Part shown: in pieces, positions 31,297 to 35,277 of the stretch | How positions within the stretch are numbered: position 1 is the stretch's first letter | Layout: each line of letters begins with the position of its first letter | DNA from: Funiculus sociatus GB2-C1 | GTDB taxonomy: Bacteria; Cyanobacteriota; Cyanobacteriia; Cyanobacteriales; FACHB-T130 | Assembly (NCBI RefSeq): GCF_039962115.1 | Contig: NZ_JAMPKJ010000060.1 | Span: 1 to 35,277, forward strand | Length of the DNA stretch: 35,277 bases | Direction: 5' to 3' | Made by a program: the position numbers and the translations under genes | The notes under the pieces: generated by a model | Database searches by the model: none | What the model saw: only the letters and a program-made list of their open reading frames with translations | Told to the model about the DNA's origin: nothing

Positions 31297-31962
31297 ATGC
31301 AATTCGAGAAGCAAGGCGGGGCGATTGTTAAGTACGAAGGCAAGAAGTCAGGTATCCATAAAGTTCAAGCCTTAGATCCAACACTCGTTGGACTGACCAA
31401 GAACTACTTCAACATCGACCTGAAAGAGCTGCCCAACATGACCGACCAGCAGCTTGCAGAATTTGCCGATAGAGCGCAGGCGATGGACAGGTTGATCGAA
31501 GTATTACCCATCCTTGAAAAACATTTCAAAACTCTGATCGAAGGTCAGGTTAAATACGAGCAATTCGTAGCCGAGATTCAGAAGGATGCCGCCAAAGCTG
31601 CTAAACAAATCGATCAGCAGATATTGAATGTTTTTTTGGCTGGGAAGGGCTACCAAGACCATCTCAAGTTGATGGGGGACAAGGCACGGCACGGGGTCTT
31701 AAAACTCCAAGCCGAGAGCCGCAGCGCCCTAAGTTTGGAGCGTTTGGACTTCCAAAGCGCACTTCAACTGGTGCAGCGCCGTCACCAGTCCAGCGCTCAA
31801 CGTATCCAAGAACGAATCCCCATGATGCAACGACGGGAGGCGATCGCTGAACAAGTGCGGAAAGAGTCTGAGCAGCGGAAAGACCTACTCACGAACGGCA
31901 CCAGAAGCGCAAGTAAAAAAGGTTTTTGGCAGGGAATTGGTGATTGGTTTCGCGGTCAATAA
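31297..31962 (+). CDS. uncharacterised coiled-coil protein
   Basis: 221 residues, AAGGAGA before the ATG. Almost entirely helical with long charged heptads at about 65-115 and 135-190 (L-E-R-L-D-F-Q-S-A-L-Q-L-V-Q-R-R-H-Q). It ends W-Q-G-I-G-D-W-F-R-G-Q, an amphipathic tail that may touch membrane. No known family. It is followed by a membrane protein gene on the same strand 14 bp on. Confidence 0.7.
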   Translation: MQFEKQGGAIVKYEGKKSGIHKVQALDPTLVGLTKNYFNIDLKELPNMTDQQLAEFADRAQAMDRLIEVLPILEKHFKTLIEGQVKYEQFVAEIQKDAAKAAKQIDQQILNVFLAGKGYQDHLKLMGDKARHGVLKLQAESRSALSLERLDFQSALQLVQRRHQSSAQRIQERIPMMQRREAIAEQVRKESEQRKDLLTNGTRSASKKGFWQGIGDWFRGQ

Positions 31963-31976
31963 GTGAGGTTGATTTA

Positions 31977-32378
31977 ATGTTTGATCCAAACGATTTTCAG
32001 CCTCGCAATGAGGCTGATTTTTTTGAAAACGACGAGCAAGAATCTAGCCCGTCTAGGTTTTATAAAGCGGCTGGGAATGTGTCTGAATTTGGGCTTTACT
32101 TCTCCGGTGGACTGGCGATCGCCTTACTATCTCGCCTAGTACCTGGGATGTTGATTGCTTACGCGATACTACTAGGTTTGGTGGGTGGATATATTGCGTT
32201 GGCTCTAGGTCGAGATAGGCGGGAATCTGCGGTGATTGGGCTGGCGATCGCCGCTTCAACAATTGCGGGATTTTGGGATGCAGTAATTAACCTTGTTGCC
32301 GTTCTTAACCCAGTCCTTCTAGTTTCACTCCCGACTTTTTTTGTATGCCTCGCAATCCTTTGGAGGGTCAAGAAATGA
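31977..32378 (+). CDS. small integral membrane protein
   Basis: 133 residues from ATG 31977; the in-frame start at 31944 would lie inside the upstream gene. An acidic N-terminus (about 1-28) precedes three or four hydrophobic helices from about 40 to the end (L-A-I-A-L-L, L-I-A-Y-A-I-L-L-G-L-V-G-G, V-I-G-L-A-I-A-A-S). The stop overlaps the start of the ATPase gene (ATGA), so it is likely its partner. Confidence 0.7.
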   Translation: MFDPNDFQPRNEADFFENDEQESSPSRFYKAAGNVSEFGLYFSGGLAIALLSRLVPGMLIAYAILLGLVGGYIALALGRDRRESAVIGLAIAASTIAGFWDAVINLVAVLNPVLLVSLPTFFVCLAILWRVKK

Positions 32379-33976
32379 ACCCCAGACTGGTAATGTTGTC
32401 CGCGTTTACTTTGGGCGTGATTGGCGCTGCTGTAGGTACTGCGGGAGACTTTGATGGAAAGCTTATTTATTGCCAACCTACCCAAAACGGATGCGTAGAA
32501 AGGTCAGTGCCTGACTGGATAAAGCTGAATTCATCTATTACCAATGTGCGGCGCGAACCAGGCGCAGCAGGTTGGAAGCTTTCGGGCGCGTTCCTCTCGG
32601 TTGCTGGGTTCTGGGTGTCGATGTCCTTAGCGCGATCGCTTGCTAACCAGGAAGCCAAAGCGCAGAAATACCAAAATGTTTGGGAGGGGGTAAGTCTTCA
32701 AAAACTACGGATTCAATCGCAGGCAGAGCTGGAAGCGTTTAACCAGCAGGCGATGATTCAAGCTGCTGAAGCGTCTTATGCCGTCTTAGAACCCTACGAT
32801 CAACCGTTATTTGACGGGCGCGATTCACTCGACACCAGCAACCAAATTGAAGCAACTGCCGCGCCTGAACCCCAGACCGAAACAACTCCCAGCCTTCCCC
32901 CGTGGTTTAAAAGCTTCCTGTCTAGCACTGCGCTGGCATGGGGGAATCAAGGCGGCGGGAAGAGTTGGTTTGTGCGGTTGTTGGCGCAGAAAAAAGTTGA
33001 AGCCGGATACCATCTGATCGTTTTTGACCCCAACTCCAACGCCCGTGAATGGGAGGGGGTGGAACTGTACAACACATACGAAGACATTGAAGGGGCGATG
33101 GCATCCTATGTCGGGGAAGTGATGGGCAGGTACGAGGAATTTGGGCGCTCGGACATTTCAGAAGAAGAATGGCGATCGCGATTGTGGAAAGACGGGAAGG
33201 CGATCGCAGTCATCGCAGAGGAAGCCACAACTTACAGTGACTTCATTTCAGACAAAGACCTGCTGGGCAAGTTCGTCAGGGTATCTGCTACTTTGTCCCG
33301 AAAGCAAGAAATGCCCGTAACCTTCGTTGCCCATAACAATACTCAGACCTGCCTGGGTGACATCAAAGGACTAGCTAACCTAATCGCCCGGATGCAGCAG
33401 ATCCAACTTCTGCCAACTACTGACCCTTTAACCTCGCAGCCCGTTGCCAGCGGTAAGGCGTTAATCCGGCTTGATGGCTCAACGGAATGGATGGAGGTAT
33501 CTACTCCCAAGATTGACCGGAAGATTACCAATTTCAAGGTGAGCAAGGAAAGCGATCGCCCTCCCCAGCCCATCAAAGACAGTTCGCCCGATGACCTCTG
33601 GGAGACTGCGCGGCAACGACTCGAAGCGACGTATAAGCAGGATACGGCTGAGGATACGACAGTGCCAAACGTATCCTGCAACAACTCCGAGGGGGATACG
33701 ACAGATACGAGCGTATCCAGCCAAGATAACGGCACAGTGGATGATTCAGGCGATGAGGATACGCCGGATACGTATCCAGAAGGGCATGGTTTCCCGTCTG
33801 AGAAGCAACTTTTGACCATGCTCAAGGATACGGACTTACCGCCAGGAAGATTTATCAAGGAAACCCTGAAAGCGACCAAAACAGAAAGGTATAGGGCAGC
33901 TAAGAGGGCGATTGCATTCGTACTGCGGCGGCATGGTGATTTTGGATTGATGGAAAAATTCAAGGATTGTCTATAA
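32375..33976 (+). CDS. membrane-anchored HerA/FtsK-like P-loop ATPase
   Basis: 533 residues from ATG 32375. Two N-terminal hydrophobic segments (about 4-20 and 70-86) anchor it. The ATPase domain has Walker A W-G-N-Q-G-G-G-K-S-W at about 203-212 and Walker B A-V-I-A-E-E-A at about 288-294, with F-V-A-H-N-N as sensor region. A long linker (about 410-490) rich in Asp/Thr/Ser, encoded by repeated GGATACG words, leads to a C-terminal helical domain. The layout of membrane anchor plus hexameric-type motor recalls coupling ATPases of conjugation or FtsK-like pumps, but no relaxase or secretion genes are visible. It follows the membrane protein with a 4-bp overlap. Confidence 0.8.
   Translation: MNPRLVMLSAFTLGVIGAAVGTAGDFDGKLIYCQPTQNGCVERSVPDWIKLNSSITNVRREPGAAGWKLSGAFLSVAGFWVSMSLARSLANQEAKAQKYQNVWEGVSLQKLRIQSQAELEAFNQQAMIQAAEASYAVLEPYDQPLFDGRDSLDTSNQIEATAAPEPQTETTPSLPPWFKSFLSSTALAWGNQGGGKSWFVRLLAQKKVEAGYHLIVFDPNSNAREWEGVELYNTYEDIEGAMASYVGEVMGRYEEFGRSDISEEEWRSRLWKDGKAIAVIAEEATTYSDFISDKDLLGKFVRVSATLSRKQEMPVTFVAHNNTQTCLGDIKGLANLIARMQQIQLLPTTDPLTSQPVASGKALIRLDGSTEWMEVSTPKIDRKITNFKVSKESDRPPQPIKDSSPDDLWETARQRLEATYKQDTAEDTTVPNVSCNNSEGDTTDTSVSSQDNGTVDDSGDEDTPDTYPEGHGFPSEKQLLTMLKDTDLPPGRFIKETLKATKTERYRAAKRAIAFVLRRHGDFGLMEKFKDCL
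33640..33832. repeat. cluster of GGATACG/CGTATCC heptamers within the ATPase linker
   Basis: GGATACG at 33640, 33652, 33694, 33757, 33766 and 33826; CGTATCC at 33670, 33712 and 33771, with 33766-33777 forming the palindrome GGATACGTATCC. The words occur in different reading frames and both orientations (D-T, V-S, T-Y), so DNA sequence rather than protein seems repeated. Confidence 0.65.
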
Positions 33977-33980
33977 GAAC

Positions 33981-34211
33981 ATGAAGCTAAGCAAGCGAGA
34001 CAAATTGCTACTAGCGATCGCCGCCTTAGTCGAGGTGGACGACAGGCAAGGCGGGCGCAGAAATGAGATAAATTTTTCAGGCTCACTGCTCACCAGTGAC
34101 AACATGAATTACTTAGCTGAGCAGTGCGAGGGAATGTGGGACTGGACAGAGCAGCAGTTGATAGGCAGCGCTTCTGCCTGGATTAAAGAATTAGGAGGCG
34201 GCGATGAGTGA
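33981..34211 (+). CDS. small uncharacterised protein
   Basis: 76 residues. M-K-L-S-K-R-D-K-L-L-L-A-I-A-A-L-V at the start, then Asn/Ser-rich centre and W-D-W-T-E-Q. Begins 4 bp after the ATPase stop and overlaps the next gene by 8 bp. Function unknown. Confidence 0.6.
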   Translation: MKLSKRDKLLLAIAALVEVDDRQGGRRNEINFSGSLLTSDNMNYLAEQCEGMWDWTEQQLIGSASAWIKELGGGDE

Positions 34212-34350
34212 CTTTATTTACTGGCTGATCGAAATGATTGTGCGATCGCTTCCAGATGAGGTGGTGGAAAAGATCAACTCTGTCAGCTTGGATGAATTGG
34301 ATACAAGGGGGCTAATTATTTGGGCGGATGGAGGGAACCATGAAAACTAA
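34204..34350 (+). CDS. 48-residue protein, paralogue-like of the next gene
   Basis: Starts at ATG 34204 within the end of the previous gene and runs to TAA 34350. It contains I-V-R-S-L-P-D-E-V-V-E-K-I, resembling the L-S-E-L-P-D-G-V-V-E-A-I segment of the next gene. Helical; function unknown. Confidence 0.5.
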   Translation: MSDFIYWLIEMIVRSLPDEVVEKINSVSLDELDTRGLIIWADGGNHEN

Positions 34351-34528
34351 TGCCCAACGCCTAACCCAACGAGCGCTGATAATCCAGTGTTTGACGAACC
34401 GACTATGGGAAGCAAGCCCGGAAGCGATCACCCAAATTCTAAGCGAGTTGCCCGATGGTGTTGTGGAAGCGATCGCCTCCAAGTTAATTGAAGTTCTAGA
34501 GATGGGAGGAAGCACCCATAAGGAGTAG
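34340..34528 (+). CDS. small helical protein, last gene of the operon
   Basis: 62 residues from ATG 34340, overlapping the previous gene by 11 bp. Helical with L-S-E-L-P-D-G-V-V-E-A-I-A-S-K-L-I-E-V-L-E. The terminator at 34558 closes the operon. Confidence 0.55.
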   Translation: MKTNAQRLTQRALIIQCLTNRLWEASPEAITQILSELPDGVVEAIASKLIEVLEMGGSTHKE

Positions 34529-34557
34529 GATGGTTAGCCTCAAGGACGGAAAGATGG

Positions 34558-34590
34558 AAGCTCCTGCTGTTTCCAAGCGGGGGCTTTTTT
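34558..34590 (+). terminator. rho-independent terminator (copy 3 of the repeated terminator)
   Basis: AAGCTCCTGC pairs with GCGGGGGCTT (two G-U pairs) with a 9-nt loop and is followed by a T-run. The next bases TTGGCTATTAGCTGATGGGGCGATCGC match the tail after the terminator at 5494 almost exactly. Confidence 0.88.
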
Positions 34591-34652
34591 GTTGGCTATT
34601 AGCTGATGGGGCGATCGCTAATTTGCGGCTGTTTATAGGGTTATAGAGTCTC

Positions 34653-34886
34653 TCAAATACTTAACCCTTGCCGAATTAATTCATCTGGTACAGGCACATT
34701 GTCACCAGTATCCGTAGGTTGGTCGCGCCAGATTTCTACCAACTCTCTGTATACTTCTAGTGCTTTGCCTGTATCCCGCACTGAGTCATTGACCGCATAA
34801 ATTTCCTCGCCTACCCGCAGTACCAAGTTCACGGTTAACACCGCCCTCGCTACCAGGGAAGCCATCACCCCTTCCGGATCGGTCAA
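34653..34886 (-). CDS. small uncharacterised protein, start uncertain
   Basis: 77 residues from a TTG at 34886. The frame remains open upstream (reading Q-S-K-Y-G-E-Q-W-P-L before T-D-P-E-G-V-M), with AAAGG four nt before an in-frame ATT near 34926. So the true start may be non-standard or the 5' end may be lost. The protein is helical with V-L-R-V-G-E-E-I-Y-A and W-R-D-Q-P-T-D-T. No family recognised. Confidence 0.5.
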   Translation of the reverse strand: MTDPEGVMASLVARAVLTVNLVLRVGEEIYAVNDSVRDTGKALEVYRELVEIWRDQPTDTGDNVPVPDELIRQGLSI

Positions 34887-35165
34887 AGGCCATTGCTCCC
34901 CATACTTGGACTGCGTGACCTTAATACACCTTTGTATAGTAATAGAGAAAATTTGGTCGCTAAGGCTGAAAGTTGTGAATAATAAAGCTTTTAGCGATCA
35001 CCTCAACTAAAAACTTTTTAGCTTTGGTAGTCCCATTGTTCCCTACAAACGGGACTGTTAATGCGGTAGAAGCTGGATTCCATCCCCAATCATCGCATCC
35101 GTTCAGAAAAGCTGCCAATCAGGAAAGCTGCACATCGCTTTTGTTTATATCTATAAGAATGGCAC
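34887..35165. other. intergenic region before the right IS
   Basis: No gene is supported. It has short dyads: TCGCTAA/TTAGCGA around 34962-35006 and AGTCCC/GGGACT around 35029-35056. A promoter for the minus-strand gene at 34653 may lie near 34930. Confidence 0.4.
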
Positions 35166-35277
35166 TAGTGGTCTGTCAAAAAAGAATTGACGGATAATAG
35201 AAATGTAAGCAACCCATAAACAATGCCAGCCAAACGATATATTGTTTCCCTGACAAATGAGGAACGGCAAACGCTAG
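35166..35277 (+). mobile_element. IS630-type left end with TA target and terminal repeat
   Basis: TA at 35166-35167 followed by GTGGTCTGTCAA (35168-35179), the exact reverse complement of the right-end repeat at 99-110. The transposase gene starts 44 bp further in. Confidence 0.75.
35223..35277 (+). CDS. IS630-type transposase, N-terminal end (partial)
   Basis: ATG 35223 reads M-P-A-K-R-Y-I-V-S-L-T-N-E-E-R-Q-T-L, the typical opening of IS630-family transposases (helix-turn-helix part follows in complete genes). Cut by the window edge. Confidence 0.75.
   Translation, partial: MPAKRYIVSLTNEERQTL

Noticed and set aside
33343-34086. 247-codon minus-strand ORF
   Set aside because: Antisense to the ATPase gene, Ser/Leu/Arg-rich shadow composition.
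1-35277. Simple closed circle by joining the two ends
   Set aside because: The transposase frames at the ends do not join; most of the IS body is missing, so circularity cannot be claimed from this sequence.
1-35277. tRNA or rRNA genes
   Set aside because: None was recognised on either strand.

Overview
The window looks like cyanobacterial DNA. The HIP1 octamer GCGATCGC recurs throughout, inside and outside genes, and there is a PEP-CTERM surface protein and a replication/partition set of the kind carried on cyanobacterial plasmids. The absence of rRNA, tRNA and housekeeping genes, together with a primase-helicase, an actin-like ParM with its partner, iteron-like repeats and several ribbon-helix-helix regulators, suggests a plasmid or plasmid-like accessory contig. 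Both ends lie inside IS630-type transposase genes: a transposase 3' end on the left (1-102) and a 5' end on the right (35223-35277), with matching terminal repeats. The piece was therefore probably cut at copies of one IS.

Layout. (1) 294-4141, plus strand: a small biosynthetic cluster of membrane desaturase/hydroxylase, heme-oxygenase-like diiron oxidase (HDO), DUF3419 (BtaA-type aminocarboxypropyl transferase-like) and GNAT acyltransferase. The last three overlap or nearly overlap. It looks like an uncharacterised pathway. A 0.9-kb gene-poor stretch and a secreted SH3 protein follow. (2) 5538-15905: a defence island on the minus strand, bracketed by a tyrosine-recombinase remnant (5538-5900) and a compact tyrosine recombinase (15228-15905). 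In transcription order it runs XRE regulator, hsdM, a 158-aa protein, mntA, hepT, hsdS, an SGNH hydrolase and hsdR. Copies of the hsdM 3' tail sit immediately in front of mntA and hsdS, each overlapping the next start codon. They read as scars of gene insertion at an hsdM-hsdS junction. (3) 16121-16903: a PEP-CTERM protein. (4) 17580-22355: an RHH regulator with CTAG-centred operators, a coiled-coil zinc-ribbon protein, two uncharacterised proteins, a perfect 30-bp palindrome, a complete tyrosine recombinase and a nucleotidyltransferase-domain protein. (5) 22375-28160: a probable replication region with 19-bp iterons, a CRISPR-like 37-bp repeat pair, a 135-bp direct repeat flanking rusA, the 1010-aa primase-helicase and DnaA-box-like sites. 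(6) 28339-34528: partition genes (RHH, candidate centromere, parM, parR-like), then a rightward series of small unknown genes leading to a membrane-anchored HerA/FtsK-like ATPase. Three similar terminators (5494, 17545, 34558), each followed by the same HIP1-containing tail, separate modules.

How the parts may work together: the primase-helicase, RusA and the iterons would replicate the element; ParM, the parR-like protein and the repeats upstream of parM would segregate it; the Type I R-M system plus HepT/MntA would defend and stabilise it; and the recombinases and IS630 copies account for its mosaic build. The desaturase-HDO-DUF3419-GNAT cluster is metabolic cargo. All calls come from reading translations and motifs by eye, without database searches.
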